NCBI RefSeq assembly: GCF_006346395.1
Contig: NZ_VDMS01000004.1
Location: 310,001 to 374,000 of the forward strand
Source: Nocardioides plantarum
GTDB taxonomy: Bacteria > Actinomycetota > Actinomycetes > Propionibacteriales > Nocardioidaceae
DNA: 64,000 bases
Direction: 5' to 3'
The notes beneath the pieces are model-generated. The model ran no database searches. It was not told where the DNA came from and saw nothing but the letters and a program-made list of their open reading frames with translations. How positions within the stretch are numbered: the stretch's first letter is position 1; each line of letters begins with the position of its first letter. Positions 1-11,229 of this stretch are shown in pieces. The position numbers and the translations under genes are program-made.

Positions 1-274
1 AGGTGTAGCGGTCGTAGTCGCTGCCCATGCCGGCGTGGAAGAGCGAGCGGGTCTCGGCCTGGGTGACGATGTCGAGGTTGCGGCCCTCGGCCAGCTGGAG
101 GTCGACGTGGGTGAAGGGCTCGAGCCGCGAGCCGAACTTCGAGGTCGTACGACGCACGCCCTTGGCCACGGCGCGGACCCGGCCGTGGTGCCGGGTCAGC
201 AGGGTGATGATGCGGTCGGCCTCCCCCAGCTTGTGGGTGCGCAGCACGACCGCCTCGTCGCGGTAGACGGGCAT
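1..274 (-). CDS. recO: DNA repair protein RecO (5' part only; runs off the left edge)
   Basis: The first 91 residues of RecO are present; the rest lies beyond position 1. RecO is an OB-fold mediator that helps RecR load RecA onto SSB-coated single-stranded DNA in RecF-type gap repair. The N-terminus [20 protein letters not shown], followed by [19 protein letters not shown], is the typical RecO OB-fold opening. The ATG at 274 follows the stop of the upstream hydrolase gene by 7 nt on the same strand, so the two are probably cotranscribed behind leuA. Identity is secure; the C-terminal zinc-finger half cannot be judged. Confidence 0.93.
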   Translation of the reverse strand, partial: MPVYRDEAVVLRTHKLGEADRIITLLTRHHGRVRAVAKGVRRTTSKFGSRLEPFTHVDLQLAEGRNLDIVTQAETRSLFHAGMGSDYDRYT

Positions 275-281
275 GCGCCCA

Positions 282-1163
282 TCATCCCTGCTCCCTGGTC
301 GCGCCCCCCGTACGACGCGCGCGACGGCGGGCCGGTCGCTTCCAGCACCCGAGGACGAACTCGACCGCCGCCTGGTCGAGCCGCTCGGGCCGCACCCGCC
401 ACTCGAGGATGCTGTGGGCGGTCACGAACGTCGCCCCGGGCATCTCGTCGGCCAGCATCGCGGCGTCCGCGGCGGGGTGGATCGGGTCGGCGGGGTGACC
501 GACGACCAGCGCGGGCATGGTCATCGCTCGACGCGCGGCCGACGACGGCGCGATCCGGCCGAAGAAGATGCCGTGGATGACGGCGGCCATCGAACCGGCC
601 TGCTGGTTGCCGGTGTCGAGCACGACGCCGGCCCAGAAGGGGACGACCCCGCGGGGCACGGCCTTGGTGATCCGGCGCACGCCGCTGACGGCGAGCGGCG
701 CGAACCGAGCGGCGAACATCAGCGGCGCGAACGCGACGATGCCGGCCTCGACGGCGTTGTCGAGGACCGGCATCTCCAGGACCAGGCCCCGGACCCGGTC
801 GGGCGCGAGGGCGGCGACCTCGAGCGACACGTTGGCCCCCAGCGACGTGCCACCGACGACGGCCTCGGCGGCGCCGAGGTGGTCGAGCAGCGCCAGGACC
901 TGCTCACCGAAGGCCGTCACCGAGTAGACCAACGGGTCGGCGGGACGGTCGGACCGGCCGTGCCCGAGCAGGTCGAGGGTGACCACGTGCACGCCCTGCG
1001 CCGCCAGGGCCCGCGCCAGCGGCCGGTGCATGCGTCGAGCCATCAGCTGGGCGTGGACGAGCACGACCCACTGGTCGCCGCCGCCGTACTCGGTGTACTC
1101 GAGTCGGTCGCGCCCCGAGCCGCTCTCGAGGAAGAACTGGCCGATGCGCTCGGAGACCAACAC
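282..1163 (-). CDS. alpha/beta-fold hydrolase
   Basis: A 293-aa alpha/beta hydrolase. It shows the strand/loop WVVLVHAQL (the usual HG oxyanion position reads HA), the [10 protein letters not shown] motif, and a nucleophile elbow GGTSLGAN with Ser in G-x-S-x-G-like context (G-T-S-L-G). A candidate catalytic Asp lies in [11 protein letters not shown]; the usual catalytic His is not obvious, and the region TAHSILEW near the C-terminus could supply it. The substrate cannot be predicted. The GTG start at 1163 lies 35 nt after the leuA stop with an AGGG ribosome-binding sequence about 8 nt upstream. The frame is open further upstream but overlaps leuA. The gene sits between leuA and recO, probably in one transcript. 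Confidence 0.8.
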   Translation of the reverse strand: MLVSERIGQFFLESGSGRDRLEYTEYGGGDQWVVLVHAQLMARRMHRPLARALAAQGVHVVTLDLLGHGRSDRPADPLVYSVTAFGEQVLALLDHLGAAEAVVGGTSLGANVSLEVAALAPDRVRGLVLEMPVLDNAVEAGIVAFAPLMFAARFAPLAVSGVRRITKAVPRGVVPFWAGVVLDTGNQQAGSMAAVIHGIFFGRIAPSSAARRAMTMPALVVGHPADPIHPAADAAMLADEMPGATFVTAHSILEWRVRPERLDQAAVEFVLGCWKRPARRRARRTGGATREQG

Positions 1164-1198
1164 GCAGTGGACCCTAGGGCAGCGGTCGGGCGGGTCGC

Positions 1199-3056
<1,858 letters not shown>

Positions 3057-3065
3057 GACGTGCCC

Positions 3066-3071
3066 ACCATA
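3066..3071 (-). promoter_or_regulatory. -10 box of the leuL-leuA promoter
   Basis: TATGGT on the minus strand, 9 nt before the ATGATG of the leader peptide. No convincing -35 is visible in the GC-rich sequence upstream. The spacing places the transcript start at or next to the leader ATG. Confidence 0.55.
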
Positions 3072-3139
3072 GCCCGAGGTCCGCGGCGCCGGCGGTGCCG
3101 CGTGCCGGATGGTGGGACGCCGTACCCGGGACGCAGCAG

Positions 3140-3180
3140 AGCCCGGCCGCACCGACGAAGGCGTCGGTGCGGCCAGGCTC
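3140..3180 (-). terminator. hairpin terminator after the lipoprotein gene
   Basis: A 13-bp perfect stem (3145-3157 with 3162-3174), a 4-nt loop AAGG and a further short extension beyond one mismatch. It lies about 60 nt past the stop of the minus-strand lipoprotein gene and upstream of the leu promoter. There is no T-run, as is usual in GC-rich actinobacteria. Confidence 0.8.
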
Positions 3181-3239
3181 GGAGCGCGATCAGCCTCGGT
3201 CAGCGAGTGACCGGCGGGTGATCAGCAGGTGATCGGTGA

Positions 3240-3947
3240 TCAGGCCGGGATCTTGGCGGTGATCGTGGCGACGCCGATCTTGGTCTGGTCGGTCAACGCG
3301 TCGGTGCCGAACGTCTGGTTCAGCAGGTCGGCCGCACCGGCGGTCAGGAAGACGCCGGAGCCCTGGAGCACGGCCTCGCCGTTGTCGAACGTCGGGGTCT
3401 GCAGGGTCCGACCGTCCAGGCGCAGGACGGGGATGCTGCTGGCGACGACCTTGCTGCCGGCCATGACGTCCCCGTAGACGATCGAGACGGTGGGGTCGAC
3501 GTTGAAGTTGCCGACAGTGACCTCGGTGGAGCCAGCGGTCAGCGTCAGGCCGGAGCCCTCGTGCTGGACCTGACCGACGACGTAGCGCGGGACGGCGTCC
3601 TTCTTGAAGACCGTCACGTTGCCGCCGGTGATCGGGAAGATGATCGAGCCGTCCTCGAGCTTGGCGGTGCCGGACACGCCGGGCGTGACCTTGAGACCCT
3701 CGAGGGCCTTGAGGGTGTCGGGGTCTAGCTTGACCGCGGTGGTGCCGCCGTCGGTGCTCAGGTCGCCGATCGAGGCGACCGGCTCCGGCACACTGGCGGT
3801 GCTGCTGGAGCTGCTCGAGCTGCTGGAGCTGCTGCCCGAGTCGTTGTCGTCCTCGCTGCCACACGCGGCGAGGGGCACGGCCAGGAGGGCCAGGCCGGCG
3901 ATCGAGGCGAGGGTCTTGGTGGTGCGCTTGCGGGTCGTGGAGTTCAT
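3240..3947 (-). CDS. secreted Ser-rich lipoprotein, possibly HtaA-like
   Basis: A 235-aa lipoprotein of unknown function. The signal peptide MNSTTRKRTTKTLASIAG... ends in the lipobox LAAC, so the mature protein should be anchored to the outer face of the membrane through Cys. A linker of about a dozen Ser residues follows. The remaining ~180 residues are beta-rich (LEDGSIIFPITGGNVTVF; GLTLTAGSTEVTVGNFNVDP). They end with a TLQTPTFDNG...VFLTAGAADLLNQTF pattern that resembles HtaA-type domains, but I cannot confirm this. The ATG at 3947 has AAGGAG 5 nt upstream, which decides the start over an in-frame ATG 15 nt further up. The gene is transcribed away from the DUF11 surface protein. Confidence 0.75.
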   Translation of the reverse strand: MNSTTRKRTTKTLASIAGLALLAVPLAACGSEDDNDSGSSSSSSSSSSSTASVPEPVASIGDLSTDGGTTAVKLDPDTLKALEGLKVTPGVSGTAKLEDGSIIFPITGGNVTVFKKDAVPRYVVGQVQHEGSGLTLTAGSTEVTVGNFNVDPTVSIVYGDVMAGSKVVASSIPVLRLDGRTLQTPTFDNGEAVLQGSGVFLTAGAADLLNQTFGTDALTDQTKIGVATITAKIPA

Positions 3948-4243
3948 GAGAACTCCTTTCACGTCGGAGGGGGTTGTTGCTTACGGGCGGTGGTTCGTGG
4001 TGCCGACCGTCCGGGGATTGGATCCGGACCGAGGTGTCTACTTCGGGGTGAGGTCACGAGCGACGCGGCGCGGCTCCGGGTCGCGACGGAGCCCCGCGAC
4101 GGACCTGCCCACACCCACGGCCGACCCACTCGAGTGCCACGGCGACGCCGAGAGATCCACGGTTGACCCCCGGGGGATCCACATCCCCGGAACGAGTCGC
4201 ACGACTGCCGGACATCCGCCGCCGCTCGCCGCACACTCCTGCC
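3948..4243. other. divergent intergenic region between lipoprotein and DUF11 protein
   Basis: About 300 bp between two outward-reading secreted-protein genes. On the minus strand TAAGCA (around 3979-3984) could be a -10 for the lipoprotein. A 10-bp palindrome CACTCGAGTG lies near 4127-4136. No clear plus-strand promoter or ribosome-binding site is visible. Nothing else is recognisable. Confidence 0.4.
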
Positions 4244-7200
4244 ATGCCGTTTCTGGGGGGAATGGGCTCGATCGCGCGCCATCGAGTCGTCATCACGCTG
4301 TCACTGGTCGCCACGCTGCTCGCGCTGGTGCCGACGTCACCGGCCGCTGCGGCCGACCGCAACTTCGGCGTCCGCTACGCCGCCAACGACACCGGTGACA
4401 TCGACATCGTCGGCAACACCGTGATGACCTGCCAGGCGTCCGCCCCGGGGTGCACGGCCGCGCGCACATCGGGCCCGACCGCCGTGGCCGACAGCGCGCT
4501 CAACAACAACAACTACGCGATGGTCTACGTCGACGTCGACGGCGACTCCAGCACGTTCAACTCCAGCCAGTCCACGCTCGACCTGCCCACCGGAGCGACC
4601 GTGCTGTTCGCCGGGCTCTACTGGGGCGGAGAGGTCACGGCCGGCGCCAGCGGCAGCGCCGCCCCCAACGCCTCCGCCCGCGGCTCGATCCGCTTCAAGG
4701 CGCCCGGCGACTCGAGCTACGCGAACCTCAACGCCACGACCCTCGACGACGGCTCCGTGATCTACCAGGGATTCGTCGACGTGACCACGCGCGTCCGCAC
4801 CGCCGGGAAGGGCACCTACACGGTCGCCAACCTGCAGACGGGCACGGGCGCGGACCGGCTCGGCGGCTGGTCGCTCGTGGTCGCCTACCGCGACACCTCG
4901 ATGCCGGCCCGCAACCTGACGGTCTTCGACGGGCTCAAGTCCATCAACGGCTCCGCGTCGGGATCCATCTCGGTCTCGGGCTTCCAGACGCCCCCGGCCG
5001 GTGCGGTCACCTCGACCCTCGGCTTCGTCACCTACGAGGGCGACACCGGTCTCGTCGGTGACACCGCCACGCTCAACGGCATCGCGCTGAGCGACGCGCA
5101 GCACCCGGCCACCAACTTCTTCGACTCGCGCAGCAGCCGCAACGGCGTGCTCCGCGCCGCCGGCTCGCCGAGCTATCCCAACAACCTGGGCTTCGAGCAG
5201 TCGATGCTGACGGTCGGCAACTCCTACATCGCCAACGGCGCGACCAGCGCGACCATCGGCCTGACGACCTCGGGTGACGTCTACGCGCCCGGCGTCGTGA
5301 CGATCGCCACCGACCTCTACGCACCGCGGATCAACCAGACCAAGTCGGTCGTCGACGTCAACGGCGGCCGGGTCGAGCAGGGCGACCGGCTGCGCTACAC
5401 CGTCTCGGGCACCAACTCCGGCCAGGACGGGGCCGCCGGCTTCGTGCTGCGCGACCCGCTGCCGGCCGACACCTCCTACGTCCCGGGCAGCATCCGGGTG
5501 ACCCAGCCCGGCGGGTCGGCCACGTCCCGCACCGACGCCGCCGGCGACGACACGGCCGAGTACGACGCCGCCAACGACCGCGTGGTCGCCCGCCTCGGCA
5601 CGGGAGCCAGTGCGACGGCGGGCGGCATGATCTCCCCCAACGCGAGCTACACGCTCGTCTTCGACGTCGTCGTCGACGGACCCAGCCCGGCGGTCCCGGG
5701 TGGCACGGTCGTGCGCAACACCGCGACGGCGAGCTACAACTCGCAGTCGCTGGGCACCGCGCTCACCACCGTCTCGACCGCCGACGTGACCGTCGCGGCT
5801 CCCGACCTCGCGGTCACCAAGACCCACAGCGGCACGTTCGTACAGGGCGCCCAAGCCGCCTTCACCCTCGGCGTGAGCAACGTCGGGCCGGTCGCGACCC
5901 AGGGTCAGGTGTCGGTCTCCGACACGCTGCCCGCCGGCCTCACCTTCGTCTCGGCCACCGGCTCCGGCTGGACCTGCAGCGGCACCGCCACGGTGACCTG
6001 CACGCGCAGCGACGTGCTGGCCGCCGGGGCGGCGTACCCGTCGATCAGCCTGACCGTGCTCGTCACCGACACCGCCCCCGCCACCGTGGCCAACACCGCG
6101 ACCGTGGCCGGCGGCGGCGACTCCCCCGACGACAACAACAGCACCGTCGACAGCGTGCCGACCGTGGCGATCACCGACCTGTCGCTGACCAAGACGCCGA
6201 GCGCGACGTCGGTGGCCGTCGGGGGCGACGTCACCTACACGTTGACCGTCACCAACCACGGCCCCTCGCGGTCGACCGGGTCCACCGTCGTCGACACGCT
6301 CCCGGCCGGGATGACCTTCGTGTCCGCCGACTCGGGGTGCGTCAGCTCCCCCAGCGCCTCGACGGTCACCTGTGCGGTCGGACCGCTCGCCCAGGGCGCC
6401 AGCACGTCGGTGCTGGTCACCACGCGCCCCGACGTCGGCACCGCCGGACGCACGCTCACCAACACCGCGACGGTGCTCGCCGACCAGACCGACCCCACCC
6501 CGGGCAACGACTCGGCGACGGCGGCGGTGCAGGTGCGCCCGGTCGACCTCGCCGTGACCAGCAGCATCCAGGGCGACCCCGCGGTGCTCACCGCCGGGCA
6601 GACCGCCACGTGGCAGCTCGACGTCCGCAACCTCGGGACCTCGCCCGCCGCCGACACCGTGGTGCGCTTCGCCGTGCCGGACGACCTCGCCGTCGACGCC
6701 GCCAGCCTCGACCCGCGGTGCGCCCTGGACGGGGACGACGTGGTCTGCGACCTCGGCACCGTCGCCGCAGGTGCCGTCGTACCCCCGATCCTGGTCGAGG
6801 CCCGGGTCACGGCCACCACCACGGCGGCGACGATCGACACCCACGCCGTCGTCGGCTCCTCGGAGCCCGAGACCGACCTGAGCAACAACGCCGCCTCCAC
6901 GAGCACCCCGATCGTCACCGCGGTCGACCTGGGCGTGACCGTCACGGCCACGCCGACCAGCGTCGGCGCCGGCGACACGCTCACCCTGACCTCGACGGTG
7001 ACCAACGCCGGGCCGGGCACCCCGACCCACCCGACCCTGTCGGTCGCCATCCCCGACGGGACCACGTTCGTCTCCGCTCCGGCGGGCTGCTCCTACGCCA
7101 CCGCCACGCGCACCGTCACGTGCACCCTGCCGGCCGGTGACCTGCAGCCGGGCGAGAGCCTGACCCGTGCCGTCGTCGTCACCGTCGGCAGCAACCCGGT

Positions 7201-8845
7201 CGACCCGCTCACCGCGACCGCGACCGTCGCGGACCCGCGCGACACCGACCCGAGCAACAACACCGCCACGGTCGTCGTCCCGGTCCTCGCCTACGCCGGT
7301 CTCTCGATCGTCAAGACCGTCGACCGCCCGCAGGCCGCGCCCGGCGACACCGTCACCTACACGCTCACGGCCCGCAACGCCGGACCCGCCACGGCGCGCG
7401 ACGTCGTGGTCACCGACGCGCTGCCCGCTGGGACGACGTACGCCGGCGCCTCGGCCACGGGCGGCGGCACCTGCACCCACGCCGGGCAGGGCGTCAGCTG
7501 CGACCTCGGCTCGCTCGCGGCCGACGCCACCCGCACCGTGACGATCACCGCCACGGTCGACCCCATCGCCGCCTCCTCCGGTGGCGCGGGCCACCAGCTC
7601 GACGTGACCAAGGTCGAGAGCAACCTCGCTGCCCCGGCCGCCAGCACGGCGACCGCGACCGCGTCGTGCCCCACCGGCTACGTCGCCACCGACGGCAGCG
7701 TGCGCCTCGACGCGGTCGACCAGGGCACGGGCGGGTTCGCCGACGTCGTGGTCCTGCGCAGCAGCGCCACCGCCGACGGCACCGGGTGGACCGGCACGAT
7801 CGACAACACGACCACCGGCCAGGCCCAGGCCCACGTCACGGTCGTCTGCACCACCTCCAGGACCACCACCGACGACGGCCACGCCCACGCCCTGCTCGTC
7901 TCGGACCCCGTCTCGACGGCCACCACCTGGACCGCCGGCACCTGGACCGTCGACCTCGCCTGCGGGGCCGGACAGGTGGCGGTCGCACCCGGCTTCACCT
8001 TCACCTCCGGTGCCGGGGTCGTCCGCACCAGCCGGCGCAACCCGGCCAACGGCCCGGGGTGGCGGTTCGTGGTCGACGTGCCCGAGTCGGCCACGGCCGC
8101 CCTGGACATGCGGTGCCTGTCCACCTCGCTCGACACCACGGCCGGGCACACCCACGACCTGGGTCTGGTGCAGCTCAGCGACACCGTGACGGTGCCCGCG
8201 GGCCGGACCACCCAGGCCACGCTCACCTGCGGCGAGCAGGCCAAGGGCATCGTGGCGTCGTACGACGTCGACCCCGGGCTGGTCCCGCTCGGCAACGACC
8301 CGCAGCCCAAGACCCGCGTCTTCCGCTTCAGCAACCCGACCTCCGGGCCGCTGACGGCGCGGATCGGCCTGCTGTGCCTCGACGTCCGCACCGGCCCCGC
8401 CCTCGCCGTGTCGACGATCACCAACACCGCCTGGGTCACGACCAGCAGCACGGACGCGACGACGGCGGACGACTCGGCGTCGGCGTCGTTCCGGGCGACC
8501 GCCGGGTCCGGCCCGGTGGCCGCGCCGAAGTTCACCGTGGCCACGCTGGTGCGGGTCGCCGGGACGGGTGCGCGCACCCGCGTGGTCATCCCCGTGCGGA
8601 CCGCCGCCAGCCAGCGACTCACGGTGCGGGTCGTCGCCCTGGACAACGTGCTCGGCACCGCCGTACGCCGTGGTGACGTCCTGTCGACGGGCGCGGTCAC
8701 GGTGCGGACCGGGCGCCACGACGTCCGCCTGCTGCTGCGGGGACGGGCGGCCTCCGCCCTGGCCAAGGGACGCACGCTCCGAGCACGCGTCGTCGTGGTC
8801 GCCCGCGACGGCCGCCAGGTGACCCACACGGTGCGCCTGCGGTGA
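4244..8845 (+). CDS. large secreted DUF11-repeat surface protein
   Basis: A 1533-aa exported protein. The signal peptide occupies about residues 1-37 (hydrophobic VVITLSLVATLLALV, cleavage near AAAA). An N-terminal all-beta domain (about 38-350, starting RNFGVRYAANDTGDIDIVGN) is of the kind common at the front of DUF11 proteins. Six DUF11-type Ig-like repeats follow (roughly 359-485, 519-635, 643-760, 766-885, 893-1012 and 1016-1110). Each has the pattern VTKT...GD.VTYT.TV.N.GP...V.DTLPAG.TFVSA. A Cys-containing region and a basic C-terminal beta domain complete it. There is no LPXTG or C-terminal membrane anchor, so it is probably released or held non-covalently. The start is uncertain: ATG 4244 lacks a ribosome-binding site, and ATG 4262 follows GGGGGGA too closely. 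Function (adhesion or cell-surface structure) is inference. Confidence 0.85.
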   Translation: MPFLGGMGSIARHRVVITLSLVATLLALVPTSPAAAADRNFGVRYAANDTGDIDIVGNTVMTCQASAPGCTAARTSGPTAVADSALNNNNYAMVYVDVDGDSSTFNSSQSTLDLPTGATVLFAGLYWGGEVTAGASGSAAPNASARGSIRFKAPGDSSYANLNATTLDDGSVIYQGFVDVTTRVRTAGKGTYTVANLQTGTGADRLGGWSLVVAYRDTSMPARNLTVFDGLKSINGSASGSISVSGFQTPPAGAVTSTLGFVTYEGDTGLVGDTATLNGIALSDAQHPATNFFDSRSSRNGVLRAAGSPSYPNNLGFEQSMLTVGNSYIANGATSATIGLTTSGDVYAPGVVTIATDLYAPRINQTKSVVDVNGGRVEQGDRLRYTVSGTNSGQDGAAGFVLRDPLPADTSYVPGSIRVTQPGGSATSRTDAAGDDTAEYDAANDRVVARLGTGASATAGGMISPNASYTLVFDVVVDGPSPAVPGGTVVRNTATASYNSQSLGTALTTVSTADVTVAAPDLAVTKTHSGTFVQGAQAAFTLGVSNVGPVATQGQVSVSDTLPAGLTFVSATGSGWTCSGTATVTCTRSDVLAAGAAYPSISLTVLVTDTAPATVANTATVAGGGDSPDDNNSTVDSVPTVAITDLSLTKTPSATSVAVGGDVTYTLTVTNHGPSRSTGSTVVDTLPAGMTFVSADSGCVSSPSASTVTCAVGPLAQGASTSVLVTTRPDVGTAGRTLTNTATVLADQTDPTPGNDSATAAVQVRPVDLAVTSSIQGDPAVLTAGQTATWQLDVRNLGTSPAADTVVRFAVPDDLAVDAASLDPRCALDGDDVVCDLGTVAAGAVVPPILVEARVTATTTAATIDTHAVVGSSEPETDLSNNAASTSTPIVTAVDLGVTVTATPTSVGAGDTLTLTSTVTNAGPGTPTHPTLSVAIPDGTTFVSAPAGCSYATATRTVTCTLPAGDLQPGESLTRAVVVTVGSNPVDPLTATATVADPRDTDPSNNTATVVVPVLAYAGLSIVKTVDRPQAAPGDTVTYTLTARNAGPATARDVVVTDALPAGTTYAGASATGGGTCTHAGQGVSCDLGSLAADATRTVTITATVDPIAASSGGAGHQLDVTKVESNLAAPAASTATATASCPTGYVATDGSVRLDAVDQGTGGFADVVVLRSSATADGTGWTGTIDNTTTGQAQAHVTVVCTTSRTTTDDGHAHALLVSDPVSTATTWTAGTWTVDLACGAGQVAVAPGFTFTSGAGVVRTSRRNPANGPGWRFVVDVPESATAALDMRCLSTSLDTTAGHTHDLGLVQLSDTVTVPAGRTTQATLTCGEQAKGIVASYDVDPGLVPLGNDPQPKTRVFRFSNPTSGPLTARIGLLCLDVRTGPALAVSTITNTAWVTTSSTDATTADDSASASFRATAGSGPVAAPKFTVATLVRVAGTGARTRVVIPVRTAASQRLTVRVVALDNVLGTAVRRGDVLSTGAVTVRTGRHDVRLLLRGRAASALAKGRTLRARVVVVARDGRQVTHTVRLR

Positions 8846-8909
8846 GGTGGCGCCCCGGCCCACGATCCCGGGCCGGGGACCCTCCACCGCGCAGGTAGCA
8901 TCGGCCCCC

Positions 8910-9737
8910 ATGGCAGACCGGGCCCGCAGCTCCAGGATCGCGACGGCGGTCGCGCTGCTCGCGACCCTGCTGCTCGTGGTCACGGCTTGCAGCGAGCCGA
9001 CGCCGCGCCCGGCGCCGGGCGCCGACCCGACGCAGGTCGACGCGGTGGAGGCTCCCCGGCTCGGGGCGTGCCGCCGGCTCGAGCTCGACGACGTCGCCGC
9101 CCCCACCAACGCCACCAAGGTCGTCGGCTGCAGCTCCAAGCACACCGCCGAGACGTACGCCGTCGGCGACCTGCCGGCCGAGCTGCGCGACGCGGCGTAC
9201 GACTCCGCCGAGGTCGGCCGGTTCGCCTACGACACCTGCGACGCGGGGCTGCGCAAGTTCCTCGGCGCCGACGACAGCCAGTCGATGCGCACGGTCCTGA
9301 GCTGGGCCTGGTTCCGGCCCTCCGAGAAGGCCTGGGACGACGGCGCGCGGTGGTACCGCTGCGACGTCATCGGCGGCGGCGAGCAGAGCGCCGCGCTGGT
9401 CTCGCTCCCCCGGACCGCGCGCGGGATCCTCTCGGGCCGGCCGGACGACCGGTGGGTCGCGTGCGTGAAGGGCCCGTCGGTGGCCGACTCGGCGAAGATC
9501 CCGTGCACGCAGCCGCACGACTGGCGCGCGGTCACGACGATCAAGCTGGGCGAGGCTGCCGATCCCTACCCGGGTGACCGCCTGTCCGAGGTGCAGTCCC
9601 GCGACTTCTGCAAGAAGTCGGTGCAGGCCTACCTCGACTACCCACCGCAGTTCCAGTTCGGCTTCACGTGGTTCCACGAGGCGGAGTGGAAGGCCGGCAA
9701 CCGCCGGTCGGTGTGCTGGGCCAAGACGAATGAGTAG
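8910..9737 (+). CDS. septum-formation family lipoprotein, copy 1
   Basis: A 275-aa protein with a lipoprotein signal peptide (TAVALLATLLLVVTAC, lipobox VTAC at about residues 25-28). The mature part has regularly spaced Cys residues and two related halves: GACRRLELDDVAAPTNATKVVGCSSKHTAETY and WVACVKGPSV..IPCTQPHDWRAV. This is the septum-formation (Septum_form) family pattern; the real function is unclear. TAGCAT at 8896-8901 lies 8 nt before the ATG with no ribosome-binding site, so the mRNA is probably leaderless. Its stop overlaps the start of a paralogue, so the two form one transcription unit. Confidence 0.75.
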   Translation: MADRARSSRIATAVALLATLLLVVTACSEPTPRPAPGADPTQVDAVEAPRLGACRRLELDDVAAPTNATKVVGCSSKHTAETYAVGDLPAELRDAAYDSAEVGRFAYDTCDAGLRKFLGADDSQSMRTVLSWAWFRPSEKAWDDGARWYRCDVIGGGEQSAALVSLPRTARGILSGRPDDRWVACVKGPSVADSAKIPCTQPHDWRAVTTIKLGEAADPYPGDRLSEVQSRDFCKKSVQAYLDYPPQFQFGFTWFHEAEWKAGNRRSVCWAKTNE

Positions 9738-10593
9738 GCAGACGAGCAGGCAACCGCTCGCAGCCCTGCTGGCCGTCGTCGTGCTCATCGGCGTGCTGCT
9801 GACAGGCTGCTCGGGCGACGACGACCCGCCGGCTGACACCGCCCCCACGGCGACCCCCACCCCGACGGCCACCCCGACGGCCACGGCCCCTCCGACGGCC
9901 CGGCCCGTGTCGGCGCCGAAGCGGGGATCCTGCTACCGGCTGACCTACCGTCAGGCGGTGTCCCCGACCAGCGGCGCGAAGTCGACGTCGTGCCGCGGCG
10001 CCCACACCTCGCAGACCTACCAGGTCGGCACCATCGACAACGTCGTCGACGGCCACCTGCTGGCGGTCGACTCGGCGCGGGTGCAGGACGACGTCGCCGA
10101 GCGCTGCCCTGCCGCCCTCGGCAAGGCCGTCGGCGGGACCGTCGAGGCCCGGCGGCTCAGCATGCTGCGGTCGGTGTGGTTCACCCCGAGCCTGGCCCAG
10201 TCCGGCCGGGGCGCCGCGTGGTACCGCTGCGACGTCGTCGCGCTCGCCGGGGCCGAGTCCCTGCTCGACGTACGCGGGTCCCTCGAGGGTGTGCTCGACA
10301 CCGACGCGGGTCGCGACCGCTACGGCATGTGCGGCACCGCCAGCCCCGACAGCGCGGCCTTCGAGCGCGTGCCCTGCAGCGCGCGCCACACGTGGCGGGC
10401 CTTCTCGGTGCTCACGCTCGAGGGCAGCCGCTACCCGGGCGCCCGGGCCGTCGACCGGACCGGCTCCAGGTGCGAGGAGGCGGCCGTCGACGTGGTCGAC
10501 GACCCGCTCGACTACCAGTGGGCCTACGAGGGTCCCGATGCCGACGAGTGGGCCGCCGGGCAGACGTTCGTGCGGTGCTGGGCACCGGACTGA
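9730..10593 (+). CDS. septum-formation family lipoprotein, copy 2
   Basis: A 287-aa paralogue of the preceding protein, starting 8 nt inside it. The lipobox is LTGC (about residue 27), followed by a Thr/Pro/Ala-rich linker (PTATPTPTATPTATAPPTARP region) that would span the wall. The folded part keeps the family marks: RGSCYRLTYRQAVSP, CRGAHTSQTYQVG, GAAWYRCDVVAL and VPCSARHTWRAF. The shared WYRCDV motif and the Cys pattern indicate a tandem duplication. Both products should sit at the outer membrane face. Five tandem repeats begin only 13 bp after the stop. Confidence 0.75.
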   Translation: MSRQTSRQPLAALLAVVVLIGVLLTGCSGDDDPPADTAPTATPTPTATPTATAPPTARPVSAPKRGSCYRLTYRQAVSPTSGAKSTSCRGAHTSQTYQVGTIDNVVDGHLLAVDSARVQDDVAERCPAALGKAVGGTVEARRLSMLRSVWFTPSLAQSGRGAAWYRCDVVALAGAESLLDVRGSLEGVLDTDAGRDRYGMCGTASPDSAAFERVPCSARHTWRAFSVLTLEGSRYPGARAVDRTGSRCEEAAVDVVDDPLDYQWAYEGPDADEWAAGQTFVRCWAPD

Positions 10594-10605
10594 CCGCCCC
10601 TCCGT

Positions 10606-10938
10606 CACGGTGGTCGAGGAAGCCGCCCGCGGCCGTCTCGAGACCACGGCAACCGACGGCTGCCAGGCCGACCACACGGTGGTCGAGGAGGCCGCCCGCG
10701 GCCGTCTCGAGACCCCCGCAACCGACACTGCCAGGCCGACCCCACGGTGGTCGAGGAGGCCGCCCGCGGCCGTCTCGAGACCCCCGCAACCGACACTGCC
10801 GGGCCGCCCCCACGGTGGTCGAGGAGGCCGCCCGCGGCCGTCTCGAGACCCCCGCAACCGACACTTCCGGGCCGACCCGACGGTGGTCGAGGAGGCCGCC
10901 CGCGGCCGTCTCGAGACCCCCGCAACCGACGCTGCCAA
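10606..10938. repeat. five-copy tandem array of a 68-bp REP-like unit
   Basis: Five units start at about 10606, 10675, 10743, 10811 and 10879 (period 69, 68, 68, 68). Each contains CACGGTGGTCGAGGAGGCC (copy 1 has one A change), then CGCCCGCGGCCGTCTCGAGACC, and ends in GCAACCGAC. Each unit can fold into an imperfect hairpin (GGCCGC/GCGGCC core with a TCGAG on each arm). The whole unit is conserved, with variation limited to a few bases near the junctions. The array lies between the septum-formation pair and the HNH gene. Confidence 0.9.
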
Positions 10939-11027
10939 CTGGCCCGGTGTCTCGCCTGATCGGGGCTCTCACGGCGCGGGTTCAACAGGGTCGGGGTGTC
11001 CGCGCGCCTAGCATCCCGGGCCTCCCC

Positions 11028-11142
11028 GTCAAGGATCGCGCGTCGCGCGCCCGCTACGCGGCGCCCTACGGCCGTCCTTGACAGCGAGCCTCTCCCGGAA
11101 TGCTTCATGACGCAGACAAGGGCGGGCTGCGCCGCGCCCTTG
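11028..11142. repeat. two hairpins upstream of the HNH gene
   Basis: GTCAAGGA (11028-11035) and TCCTTGAC (11075-11082) form the ends of a 55-bp GC-rich element. A second 8-bp stem, CAAGGGCG/CGCCCTTG (11117-11124 with 11135-11142), follows. They occupy the 290 bp between the 68-bp array and the SOS promoter. Whether they are REP elements, terminators or remnants of a mobile element is not clear. Confidence 0.65.
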
Positions 11143-11191
11143 CCATGCGCGGACACCCCGCGCCAAGTCCAATATCCACAACCTCCCTTGA

Positions 11192-11223
11192 TTCGAACAC
11201 ACGTTCGAACCAAGTGGTAGAAT
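11192..11223 (+). promoter_or_regulatory. SOS (LexA) box and promoter of the HNH gene
   Basis: TTCGAACACACGTTCGAA at 11192-11209 is a perfect 18-bp palindrome that fits the actinobacterial LexA site TCGAAC-N4-GTTCGA. TAGAAT at 11218-11223 is a good -10, and the box covers the -35 region. The -10 lies 6 nt before the ATG, so the gene is probably silent until LexA is cleaved and is then made from a leaderless mRNA. Confidence 0.85.
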
Positions 11224-11229
11224 GGGCCC

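Noticed and set aside
4337..9145. Very long open frame antisense to the DUF11 protein
   Set aside because: A by-product of high GC third positions; the translation is Gly/Arg/Val-rich without domains, while the plus frame has a signal peptide and clear repeats.
10606..10938. Possible CRISPR array
   Set aside because: The full 68-bp unit is conserved between copies; there are no short repeats with unique spacers and no cas genes.
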